A stretch of 44,359 nt of DNA from Chryseobacterium sp. SN22 (lineage in GTDB: Bacteria > Bacteroidota > Bacteroidia > Flavobacteriales > Weeksellaceae), in NCBI RefSeq assembly GCF_008329705.1, contig NZ_VTSX01000032.1, positions 1 through 44,359 of the forward strand, given 5' to 3'. Shown piece after piece: positions 1-7,346 of this stretch (its first letter is position 1; each line of letters begins with the position of its first letter). Position numbers and translations under genes: made by a program. The notes under the pieces were generated by a model. That model saw nothing but the letters and a program-made list of their open reading frames with translations. It ran no database searches and was not told where the DNA came from.

Positions 1-131
1 CTTATTAGTGACAGATTTTCTTTTTCTCTGCAAACTAATTACTATTTGTTTTTAAAACTTGAATTTATGTTTAAAAGTGGGATGTAAGGTAAGAAGTAAT
101 CGATATTTTTCCATGGTTTAATTAGTTTTCT

Positions 132-139
132 CAAATATA
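132..139 (-). promoter_or_regulatory. Possible -7 promoter element, pointing left
   Basis: On the minus strand this reads TATATTTG, an exact match to the Bacteroidota -7 consensus TAnnTTTG. It lies just past the groL terminator. The first ATG after it (114-112) opens only a 20-codon frame ending at 52, so it may serve a very small gene or a gene beyond the left edge. No clear -33 element was found. Positions 1-160 hold nothing else I can name. Confidence 0.35.
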
Positions 140-160
140 ATTAAAAAAATTAATACAAAA

Positions 161-189
161 TAAAAACCGCTCTGAAAATCAGAACGGTT
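161..189 (-). terminator. Rho-independent terminator of groL
   Basis: On the minus strand an 11-bp stem (AACCGTTCTGA with TCAGAGCGGTT, one G-T pair) around a 3-base loop is followed by a T-rich tract. It lies 30 bases past the groL stop codon. Confidence 0.85.
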
Positions 190-218
190 AGTATATAAAT
201 GGTCTCAGCGACACGCTA

Positions 219-1844
219 TTACATCATTCCCGGCATTCCGCCACCCATTGGCATGGCAGGTTCGTCTTTTTTCACTTCAGTGATCACACATTCGGTGGTT
301 AACAGCATTCCTGATACGGAAGCTGCGTTTTCAAGGGCTACTCTCGTTACTTTCGTAGGGTCGATGATCCCTGCTTCAAGCATGTTGACGTATTCGTCGG
401 TTTTCGCATTGTATCCGAAGTCGGCAGTTCCTTCCGCTACTTTGGCTACGATTACGGAACCTTCACCTCCGGCGTTGGCAACGATTTGTCTCAACGGCTC
501 TTCGATCGCTCTTTTTACGATTTTGATACCGGTGGTTTCATCAGAGTTAATTCCGGTAAGGTTTTCCAGTGAAGCGATGGCTCTTACCAAAGCAACACCA
601 CCTCCGGCAACGATTCCTTCTTCTACGGCAGCTCTTGTTGCGTGAAGGGCATCATCCACTCTGTCTTTTTTCTCTTTCATTTCCACTTCGGAAGCAGCGC
701 CCACGTAAAGTACGGCAACCCCACCGGCTAACTTAGCCAGTCTTTCCTGAAGCTTCTCTCTGTCGTAGTCGGAAGTGGTCGTTTCCATCTGCGCTTTGAT
801 CTGGCTTACTCTTCCTTTGATCTTGCTTTCTTCACCGCCACCGTTTACAATGGTTGTGTTGTCTTTATCGATGGTTACTTTCTCAGCAGTTCCCAGCATA
901 TCCAAAGAAATGTTTTCCATGGTGAACCCTTGCTCTTCAGAGATTACGGTTCCGCCTGTAAGGATCGCGATATCTTCTAACATGGCTTTTCTTCTGTCTC
1001 CGAATCCTGGCGCTTTTACCGCAGCAATTTTAAGGGAACCTCTCAATTTGTTGACCACCAAAGTAGCCAAAGCTTCACCTTCCACTTCTTCAGAAATGAT
1101 CAATAGGGATTTACCTCCCTGGGCAATCGGCTCAAGAACCGGAAGCAATTCTTTCATGGAAGAAATTTTCTTCTCTACCAGAAGGATGTATGGGTTTTCT
1201 ACCTCAGCCACCATTTTCTCAGGGTTGGTTACGAAGTACGGAGACTGGTATCCTCTGTCGAACTGCATCCCTTCTACAACGTCTACCGTCGTATCGATTC
1301 CTTTCGCTTCTTCTACCGTGATTACCCCTTCTTTACCTACTTTTCCGAAAGCCTCAGCGATCAGTGCACCGATGGTTTCGTCGTTGTTGGCAGAAACGGA
1401 AGCTACCTGCTTCACCATTTCCGTAGAATCACCTACCGTTTTGGACTGGGATTTCAGGTTTTCCACAACAGCCGTTACCGCTTTGTCGATTCCTCTTTTA
1501 AGATCCATCGGGTTAGCCCCTGCTGCTACGTTCTTCAGACCTTCTCTTACGATCGCCTGAGCAAGAACCGTAGCGGTCGTCGTACCGTCACCGGCGATGT
1601 CGTTGGTTTTGGAAGCGACTTCCTTCACCATCTGGGCACCCATGTTTTCCACTCTGTCTTCCAGTTCGATTTCTTTTGCTACGGAAACCCCGTCCTTGGT
1701 TACGTGAGGCGCACCGAAAGATTTTTCAATCACTACGTTTCTTCCTTTAGGACCTAAGGTTACCTTTACTGCATTTGCCAATGCATCAACCCCTCTTTTT
1801 AAAGCGTCTCTAGACTCGATATCGAATTTTATTTCTTTTGCCAT
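219..1844 (-). CDS. groL: Chaperonin GroEL (Hsp60, 541 aa)
   Basis: GroEL is the ATP-driven double-ring chaperonin that encloses and refolds cytosolic proteins together with GroES. The 541-residue length is normal for the family. The sequence opens MAKEIKFDIESRDAL, has the nucleotide-binding GDGTTTATVLAQ at residues 85-96, and ends in the Gly/Met-rich tail AMPMGGGMPGMM. The gene lies downstream of groS on the same strand, but a broken four-helix-bundle gene (1919-2273) separates the two, so the usual tight groSL spacing is interrupted. A terminator follows at 161-189. Large open frames on the opposite strand are antisense shadows caused by strong codon bias. Identification is certain; single-copy status cannot be judged from this window. 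Confidence 0.99.
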   Translation of the reverse strand: MAKEIKFDIESRDALKRGVDALANAVKVTLGPKGRNVVIEKSFGAPHVTKDGVSVAKEIELEDRVENMGAQMVKEVASKTNDIAGDGTTTATVLAQAIVREGLKNVAAGANPMDLKRGIDKAVTAVVENLKSQSKTVGDSTEMVKQVASVSANNDETIGALIAEAFGKVGKEGVITVEEAKGIDTTVDVVEGMQFDRGYQSPYFVTNPEKMVAEVENPYILLVEKKISSMKELLPVLEPIAQGGKSLLIISEEVEGEALATLVVNKLRGSLKIAAVKAPGFGDRRKAMLEDIAILTGGTVISEEQGFTMENISLDMLGTAEKVTIDKDNTTIVNGGGEESKIKGRVSQIKAQMETTTSDYDREKLQERLAKLAGGVAVLYVGAASEVEMKEKKDRVDDALHATRAAVEEGIVAGGGVALVRAIASLENLTGINSDETTGIKIVKRAIEEPLRQIVANAGGEGSVIVAKVAEGTADFGYNAKTDEYVNMLEAGIIDPTKVTRVALENAASVSGMLLTTECVITEVKKDEPAMPMGGGMPGMM

Positions 1845-1852
1845 TGTTTTAA

Positions 1853-1887
1853 GCTTTTGGCGAATAGCTGTTGGCTTTTGGCCTCAC
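1853..1887 (+). repeat. Degenerate heptamer tandem repeat, GGCnnnT type
   Basis: About five consecutive seven-base units read GCTTTTG, GCGAATA, GCTGTTG, GCTTTTG, GCCTCAC, just upstream of the groL start codon. The same unit type occurs on the opposite strand at 2293-2327 and in short form at 2647-2660. Function unknown. Confidence 0.55.
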
Positions 1888-1918
1888 CCATCCGCGGTTT
1901 TGATTTTATAATTTGATT

Positions 1919-2273
1919 TTAATTTTTGTTCAGCCTGTTCCAAAGGGTGACAAGCTTCTTTTTTAATGTGGTTAATTCTTGCAAAAGATCCTGATAATCA
2001 TTTTCGTTGATGTATTTTAAATCTTTAGCGAGAATCCATTGGTTTTCGGCTTCGTTGGATGATCCCAGCGCAATATTGATGAAATTAGCAAACTCTTTAT
2101 CAGAATTTCTTCCGCTGCCTTCCGAAATATTATATCCGGTGGAAGCAAACGATCTCCTGATCTGGGAAGTCAATCCAAAAATCTCTTTTTAGGAAAATTT
2201 TTGGTCGAGGTATACATCTTAAAGTTAATTGGTGACTCAATTGCCAAACCTCAAACTTTTTAAAATCCCTCAT
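1919..2273 (-). pseudogene. Four-helix-bundle protein (23S rRNA IVS-type), broken by two frameshifts
   Basis: The pieces join into a full-length protein of this small family, which was first described from intervening sequences in 23S rRNA genes and whose role is unclear. From ATG 2273 the first frame gives MRDFKKFEVWQLSHQLTL, a typical start. A second frame gives MYTSTKNFPK, and the third gives EIFGLTSQIRR followed by the conserved NISEGSGR region to the stop at 1919. Restoring one base at about 2219-2223 (TTTAAG) and one in the A run at 2186-2190 yields about 118 residues, the normal family length. The downstream 84 residues are open only from a TTG codon and are unlikely to make a working protein. 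The gene sits between groS and groL. Sequencing error in short homopolymers is the alternative to decay. Confidence 0.8.
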
Positions 2274-2292
2274 GCTAATCTATATGCATTAC

Positions 2293-2327
2293 GGCATCAG
2301 CCAGAAGCCATCGGCCATTAGCCAATC
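2293..2327 (-). repeat. Degenerate heptamer tandem repeat over the groS stop codon
   Basis: Five seven-base units on the plus strand read GGCATCA, GCCAGAA, GCCATCG, GCCATTA, GCCAATC. On the minus strand this is a GGCTnAT-type heptad, opposite in orientation to the copy at 1853-1887. The repeat overlaps the last codons and stop codon (2318-2320) of groS. Confidence 0.6.
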
Positions 2328-2596
2328 ACTCCCAGAAGATCTCCTTCTTTTACAATTAAATAATCTTTACCTTCCAGTTTCAACTCAGAACCGGAGTATT
2401 TTCCGTAAAGCACTTTGTCGCCCACCTGTACGGTTGTCGGCTCGTCTTTTTTACCAGGACCTACTGCCACGACGGTACCTTCCTGCGGCTTTTCTTTAGC
2501 GGTGTCCGGAATAATAATCCCTGAAGCGGTTTTCGTTTCTGCAGCGATCGGCTCGATCAAAACTCTGTCTGCTAATGGTTTAAAGTTTACTGACAT
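2318..2596 (-). CDS. groS: Co-chaperonin GroES (Hsp10, 92 aa)
   Basis: GroES is the heptameric lid that caps the GroEL ring and triggers release of the folded client. At 92 residues it is the usual size. It opens MSVNFKPLADRVLIEP, the mobile loop that contacts GroEL lies at about residues 18-31 (ETKTASGIIIPD), and it ends in the family-typical KEGDLLGVIG. It is the first gene of the groS-groL unit; the upstream region 2597-2746 holds paired repeats that may be heat-shock control sites. The stop codon lies inside a heptamer repeat. Confidence 0.98.
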   Translation of the reverse strand: MSVNFKPLADRVLIEPIAAETKTASGIIIPDTAKEKPQEGTVVAVGPGKKDEPTTVQVGDKVLYGKYSGSELKLEGKDYLIVKEGDLLGVIG

Positions 2597-2646
2597 AATA
2601 TGTTTAATGTTTTAATTATTTCTGTCTTGTAATTCCCTAATAGTAT

Positions 2647-2710
2647 GCCATCAGCCGTCTGTGACTGAAATGGCAGAATTTTTTCTGCAAGGACTGAAAT
2701 TTTGGCAGAA
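2647..2710 (-). promoter_or_regulatory. Candidate control region of groS with repeated motifs
   Basis: Two copies of a GACTGAAAT...GGCAGAA block (2663-2678 and 2692-2710, the second with three extra bases) lie 67-114 bases upstream of groS. Between them GCAGAA-TTTT-TTCTGC (2673-2688) forms a perfect dyad. Nearer the gene, TGGCATACTATTAGG on the minus strand loosely resembles a sigma-54 -24/-12 element but lacks the GC at -12. Reading these as heat-shock control is inference; no regulator is known from this window. Confidence 0.4.
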
Positions 2711-2735
2711 AAAAAGCCCACAAAGGTGGACTTTC
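2709..2735 (-). terminator. Rho-independent terminator after the 2747-3634 gene
   Basis: On the minus strand AAGTCCAC and GTGGGCTT pair around a 4-base loop (one G-T pair) and are followed by a run of seven T. It lies a few bases past the stop of the secreted-protein gene and separates it from groS. Confidence 0.85.
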
Positions 2736-2746
2736 AGTATTGTTGT

Positions 2747-3634
2747 TTATCTGCAGGAAGCATCGTAATCATCGAGCAGCTTTTTGTACATGTTGGTGAA
2801 CAGTTCCGTCCGGTATTTCATGTTGATCCTTGAAGCCTCAGCGCCTCTTTTTCCTTTCAGCAGGGCTTTACGCTCGGCATCGGCGGCTTTTTTATTTTCT
2901 TTGAAGGTCTTGTTGGAGAAGTAATCGTTCTTCCGGGCTTCATCCACTTTGGCCAGGAATTCCGGGCAGTCGGCACCCACTTCTTCGTAAGCCCGGTAAA
3001 ACTTTTTGTACAGCTTTTTCATGTTGAATAAATCAAGCGGGGTCAGCGAGCTGTAATCTACCGGCGCTACGGCAAAGGTTTCGTTGGGCTTGCTCAGGTA
3101 AATCATTACATAGGTAAGCTGGCACTGGTCTTCATTCCCGTTGAATCCCGCGGAATTGCTGTCCCCGAAATCGGCTTTGCACAGCATGCTGCGGTAACCG
3201 TACATATTGATTTTCCCTTTTTCCATCAGCGGAAGCATCAGTACTTTTCCTTCGGATTCCACTTCCAGGTTGCTGTTGATTTCCTTCACCAGACGTTTAT
3301 CCAGCTGGAACGTTTCCTGGGTCTCTTCGTTGGTGTAGATCAGGCTCTTGATATCAGAAACGGGGATCAGCTGAACCTGCGTATCGCTTTTTGCAGATTT
3401 GAATTTTACTTCCTTCCGGTCCAGGTTCGCGTACTTCGGGCCTCTTCCCATCACGCTGAAGGTAGCCACATCCGGGAGCATGAAATCCTGGGCAAATCCT
3501 TTTTTGGTGCTGCCGTCTTCCATGAGGATTTCGATGGGGATAAAATCCCGCTTTCCGGTGTAGAACTGTAAAGACTGGGCAAAGAACTGCTGTACCGAAA
3601 GCAGCAATAAAATCAGGAAGCTGAATTTTTTCAT
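2747..3634 (-). CDS. Secreted hypothetical protein (295 aa)
   Basis: I do not recognise a named family. Residues 1-20 (MKKFSFLILLLLSVQQFFAQ) are a clear Sec signal peptide, so the protein is exported to the periplasm or envelope. The mature part begins with a strand-rich region containing IPIEILMEDGSTKKGFAQD, then a mixed region, and ends in a charged, helical, Lys-rich section (about residues 225-285) and the tail LLDDYDASCR. A similar short stretch, GYVVDRSGKKTEGLI, occurs in the secreted protein at 36616-38070, so the two may share a module. The gene stands alone, with terminators on both sides (2709-2735 and 3664-3694). Confidence 0.85.
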   Translation of the reverse strand: MKKFSFLILLLLSVQQFFAQSLQFYTGKRDFIPIEILMEDGSTKKGFAQDFMLPDVATFSVMGRGPKYANLDRKEVKFKSAKSDTQVQLIPVSDIKSLIYTNEETQETFQLDKRLVKEINSNLEVESEGKVLMLPLMEKGKINMYGYRSMLCKADFGDSNSAGFNGNEDQCQLTYVMIYLSKPNETFAVAPVDYSSLTPLDLFNMKKLYKKFYRAYEEVGADCPEFLAKVDEARKNDYFSNKTFKENKKAADAERKALLKGKRGAEASRINMKYRTELFTNMYKKLLDDYDASCR

Positions 3635-3663
3635 GGTTTTAATTTTTATAATCTGACAAAACT

Positions 3664-3694
3664 AAAAAAAGTACCCGGATGAGGAGTACTTTTT
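3664..3694 (-). terminator. Rho-independent terminator after the M1 aminopeptidase gene
   Basis: On the minus strand AAAAAGTACTC pairs with GGGTACTTTTT around CTCATCC, ending in a T run. It lies about 20 bases past the stop codon at 3716. Confidence 0.8.
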
Positions 3695-3715
3695 AATAAT
3701 ATTTGATAAAAAAAA

Positions 3716-6103
3716 TTAGTTTTTCTTTCCGGCTGCCTGCATCGGGTTTACTCTTCCGTTGGAAGCACCTCTCGTAGCGCCGGCTTCTTTCTGCTTGAAC
3801 AGATCGAATTTGGAAACCTGGGTGTTTCCGCCGTCGTTGCTCCAGAAATTGTTTGAGGTATCGATGTCAGCCGTTTCCCGCATCGGGTCCAGCTGGATGG
3901 ACTTTAATTTCTTGTCGAAATAATAGGTCTTGGAAACTTTCTGCTCGTTCAGCCTCCAGATCTGGGCAGACGATTTGTCCTTTAATTTTGTTCCGTCTTC
4001 AAAGGTGAATTCCAGGATGATCGGCATAACCAGTCCGCCTTTGTTGGTAAAGTCGATCTGGTAAGCGGTCATATTTTTAAACTTGTCTTTTTCTTTTTGG
4101 GTCAAAGGTTCCGTTCCTTCGGATTTGAAAACGTATTCTTTGGTATTGTCCACTTTTTCCTGGCCTCTGTCGTAGCGGTAGTAGAAATCCTGAGCTTCCT
4201 TGTCTTTATCCACATAGAACGTAATGTTCTTGTCTTCGCGGTTCCTGATTTTTGAAATGTCTTCAAAATCATTCTGGGCAGGTTTGTCTACTTTATATTT
4301 GGTTTCCTTGGCTTCCCTTGGTGCCGTGTCAAGATCCGGTGTGGCAATGGTTACTTTGTCGATGGCGATATCCACGGGATCCGTTCCGTAGAACCATCCT
4401 CTCCAGAACCAGTCGAGGTCTTCGCCGCTCGCGTCTTCCATCGTCCTGAAGAAATCCGCCGGCTCAGGATGCCTGAAGGCCCATCTTTTCGCATAGGTTT
4501 TAAAGGCTTTGTCGAAAAGCTCTCTTCCCATGATCGTTTCCCGGAGGATATTCAGACCGGTTGCCGGTTTTGAGTAAGCGTTCGGACCGAACTGGATGAT
4601 GTTTTCAGAATTAGACATGATCGGTTCCAGCTGATCTTTCGGCAGCTTCATATAGTCGGTGATCGTCCAGGCCGGACCTCTTTTGGACGGGAATTTATTG
4701 TCCCATCTTTCTTCGGTAAGGTATTCCACAAAGGTATTCAGTCCTTCGTCCATCCAGCTCCATTGTCTTTCGTCGGAGTTGATGATCATCGGGAAGAAGT
4801 TGTGCCCTACCTCATGAATGACTACCCCGAGCATTCCGTTCTTGATCCCTTCGGAATAGGTTCCGTCTTTTTCCGTTCTTCCGTAGTTGAAGCAGATCAT
4901 CGGGTATTCCATCCCGTTGGCCGCTTCCACGGATTGTGCAACCGGGTAAGGATAAGGAATCGTAAACTCCGAATAGGTCTTGATGGTATGCGCTACCGCT
5001 TTGGTTGAATATTTACGGTATAAATTGTAAGCTTCTTTCGGGTAAAAGCTCATGGCCATTACCTTGTTGTTGTTTTCAGGAATGGTAACTCCCATCCCGT
5101 CCCAAACAAATTTCCTGGAAGACGTCCAGGCAAAATCCCTCACGTCATTGGCTTCAAAGCTCCAGGTCTTTCTCTGCTTAGAATGGTTTTTCTCAGCTTT
5201 TTTCGCTTCGTCCAGGGTCACGATCTCCACCGGTTCTCCTGAAGTTTTAGACTTGTTATACCGTGCTAATTGTTCAGACGTTAAAACCTGGTCGTAGTTT
5301 TTACATTCTCCCGTTCCGCCAACGACGTGGTCTGCCGGAACGTTCATATTTACTTTAAAATTTCCGAAAACCAGGGCAAATTCGCCTCTTCCGGTGAACT
5401 GGTGGTTCTGCCATCCGTGGAAGTCGCTGTAAACGCACATTCTCGGGTACCACTGCGTCATGGTATACAGGTCGTTTCCGTCTTCGGCAAAATTTTCATA
5501 ACCGCCGCGGCCGCCCATTTTGATCCGGTTCGGGATGTTGTAGTTCCAGTCGATTTTAAAGACCAGCTTTTCTCCTTTTTTCAGGACTTTCGGCAGGTCG
5601 ATCCGCATCATGGTTTTGTTGACCGTATATTTCAGCGGGGTCCCGGAAGCGTCAGTTACTTTTTCAAGGTTCACCCCGTAGCCGTTGTCGGCAGCAGGAA
5701 CTTCCGTCGGACGGAGCTGCTGGTCGTTGGACGCTTTCGGAAGGGTAGAGGAGGAAGGGAAATCCGCCTTCTTTACCGTCGACTGCTGGTTTTCATCCAG
5801 CTGAAGCCAGATGTAATCCAGGTCGTCCGGAGAATTGTTGTAATAGGTAATGGTTTCCGAACCCTTCAGATTCCTTTTGTCTTCATCAAGATAGGCATTG
5901 ATGGTATAATCTGCCCGGTTCTGCCAGTATCCGTGGCCCGGTGCTCCGGAGGCCGTTCTGTAGATGTTGGGTGTGGGAAGGATGGTTCCCAGCTGTTCAA
6001 ACCGGTTTCCGTGGTTGCTCCCCGGATTGTTCTGGATATTTTGTGCGGTGAAACCTGTATACGCAAATACAGAAAGGGAAAGTATGGCAACTTTTAGTTT
6101 CAT
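3716..6103 (-). CDS. Secreted M1-family zinc aminopeptidase (795 aa)
   Basis: A gluzincin metallopeptidase that would remove N-terminal residues from peptides outside the cytoplasm. The zinc site is plain: HEVGH at about residues 430-434, followed 18 residues later by the third ligand Glu in WMDEGLNTF. Upstream is NGMEYPM, a variant of the GxMEN substrate-binding motif. I start it at ATG 6103, which gives MKLKVAILSLSVFAYTGF, a good signal peptide; the frame is open to 6130, but that start lies inside the promoter element at 6128-6135. The C-terminal 200 residues are charged and strand-rich and may be an accessory domain. HupE lies upstream on the same strand, but a separate promoter suggests independent transcription. 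Substrate unknown. Confidence 0.93.
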   Translation of the reverse strand: MKLKVAILSLSVFAYTGFTAQNIQNNPGSNHGNRFEQLGTILPTPNIYRTASGAPGHGYWQNRADYTINAYLDEDKRNLKGSETITYYNNSPDDLDYIWLQLDENQQSTVKKADFPSSSTLPKASNDQQLRPTEVPAADNGYGVNLEKVTDASGTPLKYTVNKTMMRIDLPKVLKKGEKLVFKIDWNYNIPNRIKMGGRGGYENFAEDGNDLYTMTQWYPRMCVYSDFHGWQNHQFTGRGEFALVFGNFKVNMNVPADHVVGGTGECKNYDQVLTSEQLARYNKSKTSGEPVEIVTLDEAKKAEKNHSKQRKTWSFEANDVRDFAWTSSRKFVWDGMGVTIPENNNKVMAMSFYPKEAYNLYRKYSTKAVAHTIKTYSEFTIPYPYPVAQSVEAANGMEYPMICFNYGRTEKDGTYSEGIKNGMLGVVIHEVGHNFFPMIINSDERQWSWMDEGLNTFVEYLTEERWDNKFPSKRGPAWTITDYMKLPKDQLEPIMSNSENIIQFGPNAYSKPATGLNILRETIMGRELFDKAFKTYAKRWAFRHPEPADFFRTMEDASGEDLDWFWRGWFYGTDPVDIAIDKVTIATPDLDTAPREAKETKYKVDKPAQNDFEDISKIRNREDKNITFYVDKDKEAQDFYYRYDRGQEKVDNTKEYVFKSEGTEPLTQKEKDKFKNMTAYQIDFTNKGGLVMPIILEFTFEDGTKLKDKSSAQIWRLNEQKVSKTYYFDKKLKSIQLDPMRETADIDTSNNFWSNDGGNTQVSKFDLFKQKEAGATRGASNGRVNPMQAAGKKN

Positions 6104-6127
6104 AACCGAAATTGTTTTAAGGATTTT

Positions 6128-6135
6128 CAAATATA
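6128..6135 (-). promoter_or_regulatory. -7 promoter element of the M1 aminopeptidase gene
   Basis: TATATTTG on the minus strand matches TAnnTTTG exactly. The start site of transcription would fall near 6121, about 18 bases before ATG 6103. This decides the start codon. Confidence 0.7.
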
Positions 6136-6171
6136 ACGATAAGTAGCTGAAAAACCGGAAATGTTTCAGCG

Positions 6172-6750
6172 TTAGAACGGAATTCTTTCCAATGTCATTT
6201 TCAGGGACAGCGCAAAAACGCCGGAAGAGACAAACAGCACCCAGTCTCTCTGATTGACTTTAAAGACTTTAAGCAGGATAAACAGCACGATCAGGATTCC
6301 GAAAACAATGGCAATCTGCCCGAGTTCCAACCCTATATTGAAGCCTAAAAGCGGTAAGGCGAGGCTCTGGCTTTTGGCAATCATTACCCGTGCGGTGTTG
6401 GCAAACCCCATTCCGTGGATCAGTCCGAAAATCAGGGCTAAATAATAATTGGCTTTCATCAGCGTCTGCTTTTTATTCTTCATCAGGATATTATCCAGTG
6501 AAGTAATCACAATCGTCAGCGGAATAAGAAATTCCACCCAGGCCGAATTGATTCTTACAATATCAAAGGTGCTTAAGGCTAAGGTGATCGAGTGGCCGAC
6601 GGTAAAAGCCGTGATCAGAATTAGGATCTGCTTCAGATCATTAAATGAATAGACGGCAATCAGCGCCAAAACAAAAAGCTGATGGTCAAGGGCATCGAGT
6701 GAAATGATGTGTTCCCAGCCCAGGTTGAGGTAAAATAAAAAATCCTGCAT
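6172..6750 (-). CDS. HupE/UreJ-family membrane protein (192 aa)
   Basis: A polytopic inner-membrane protein of the HupE/UreJ_2 type. Family members are thought to move or bind nickel or cobalt, but many, like this one, are not next to any hydrogenase or urease gene. About six hydrophobic segments can be drawn. Conserved histidine patches are visible in LGWEHIISLDALDHQLF near the N-terminus, FTVGHSITLAL, and FGLIHGMGFA; these could bind metal. It is followed on the same strand by the M1 aminopeptidase. The DUF6702 protein on the other side of the toxin-antitoxin pair is, in my memory of flavobacterial genomes, a common partner of HupE and M1 genes; this is inference. Confidence 0.9.
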   Translation of the reverse strand: MQDFLFYLNLGWEHIISLDALDHQLFVLALIAVYSFNDLKQILILITAFTVGHSITLALSTFDIVRINSAWVEFLIPLTIVITSLDNILMKNKKQTLMKANYYLALIFGLIHGMGFANTARVMIAKSQSLALPLLGFNIGLELGQIAIVFGILIVLFILLKVFKVNQRDWVLFVSSGVFALSLKMTLERIPF

Positions 6751-6793
6751 TGTTAAATGATTTTTTCGAACTGCGATGATACAAAATTTATTT

Positions 6794-6801
6794 TAACTTT
6801 G
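6794..6801 (+). promoter_or_regulatory. -7 promoter element of the toxin-antitoxin pair
   Basis: TAACTTTG matches TAnnTTTG, 16 bases before ATG 6818. Transcription would start near 6808. Confidence 0.65.
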
Positions 6802-6817
6802 TGTAAAATTAAACGGT

Positions 6818-7069
6818 ATGATGGTCAATATAGAATTGGAAAATACGGCAGATTTCGCGTTTATCAAACAGTTTCTGGAAAATATAAAAGGCATCAAGTC
6901 GGTTTCCGTAGCGCAGGATGATGAATTGTATGAAGACGGTACCCCGAAATGGTTCATTGATAAGCTTTCTGAATATGCTGATAGTCTTGAAGAAAAAGAT
7001 ATGATTTCCGAGGAAGAGTTTTTTGCAAACGCCAGAAAAAAAGTATGCGAATTATATTCTCGGAAATAG
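6818..7069 (+). CDS. Putative antitoxin of a type II pair (83 aa)
   Basis: A small acidic protein with no motif I can name with certainty. Its place is telling: it directly precedes and overlaps by 25 bases a RelE/ParE-type toxin gene, and it has its own promoter. The first half (VNIELENTADFAFIKQFLEN) could form a strand-helix unit; the second half (about residues 45-83) is helical and acidic, as in antitoxin tails that wrap the toxin. The start could be either of two adjacent Met codons. It appears intact although the toxin is broken. An antitoxin role rests on position, not on sequence family. Confidence 0.75.
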   Translation: MMVNIELENTADFAFIKQFLENIKGIKSVSVAQDDELYEDGTPKWFIDKLSEYADSLEEKDMISEEEFFANARKKVCELYSRK

Positions 7070-7346
7070 CCAGCCGAAGTTATGAAAACATTATTGAACT
7101 TCTTTCCGAAACTTGACTGAGAAAGAAGTCGGCCTGTTTATCGATGAAGCAGAAAAGGTGGCCGGTAAATTAAAAGAAGGTAAATTTAATTTATATCAGA
7201 AATATTCTCATGATGTACGTTCTGCACTGATCGGTAAAAAACACGTCCGGATGTTTTTCCGTAAGGAAAATGACGATTTGATAAAAGTTCTTCCTTTCTT
7301 TGATATGCGGCAGGATCCGCAAAAAATTATTGACTTATTACAATGA
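7045..7346 (+). pseudogene. RelE/ParE-family toxin, frameshifted
   Basis: Type II toxins of this fold cut mRNA on the ribosome or poison gyrase. The first frame (7045-7116) reads MRIIFSEIASRSYENIIELL and ends at TGA 7114. The rest continues in another frame from 7113 (LTEKEVGLFIDEAEKV) through YSHDVRSALIGKKHVRMFF to LPFFDMRQDP, a typical family ending. Restoring one T at about 7111-7114 (ACTTGACT to ACTTTGACT) gives about 100 residues, the normal size. No slippery heptamer is present, so programmed frameshifting is unlikely. The stop overlaps the next ATG in ATGA, so reading of the DUF6702 gene may depend on this frame. Alternatives are decay or a sequencing error. Confidence 0.8.

Noticed and set aside
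775..1560. 261-codon plus-strand frame inside groL
   Set aside because: Antisense to a certain groL gene with strong codon bias; no own promoter or recognisable product.
2640..2660. Sigma-54 promoter of groS
   Set aside because: TGGCATACTATTAGG has the -24 GG but not the -12 GC, and nothing else supports it.
5327..6097. 256-codon plus-strand frame inside the M1 aminopeptidase gene
   Set aside because: Antisense shadow; the aminopeptidase on the other strand has intact motifs throughout.
7105..7120. Programmed ribosomal frameshift in the toxin gene
   Set aside because: No slippery heptamer of the XXXYYYZ type and no evident downstream structure; a one-base deletion explains it.
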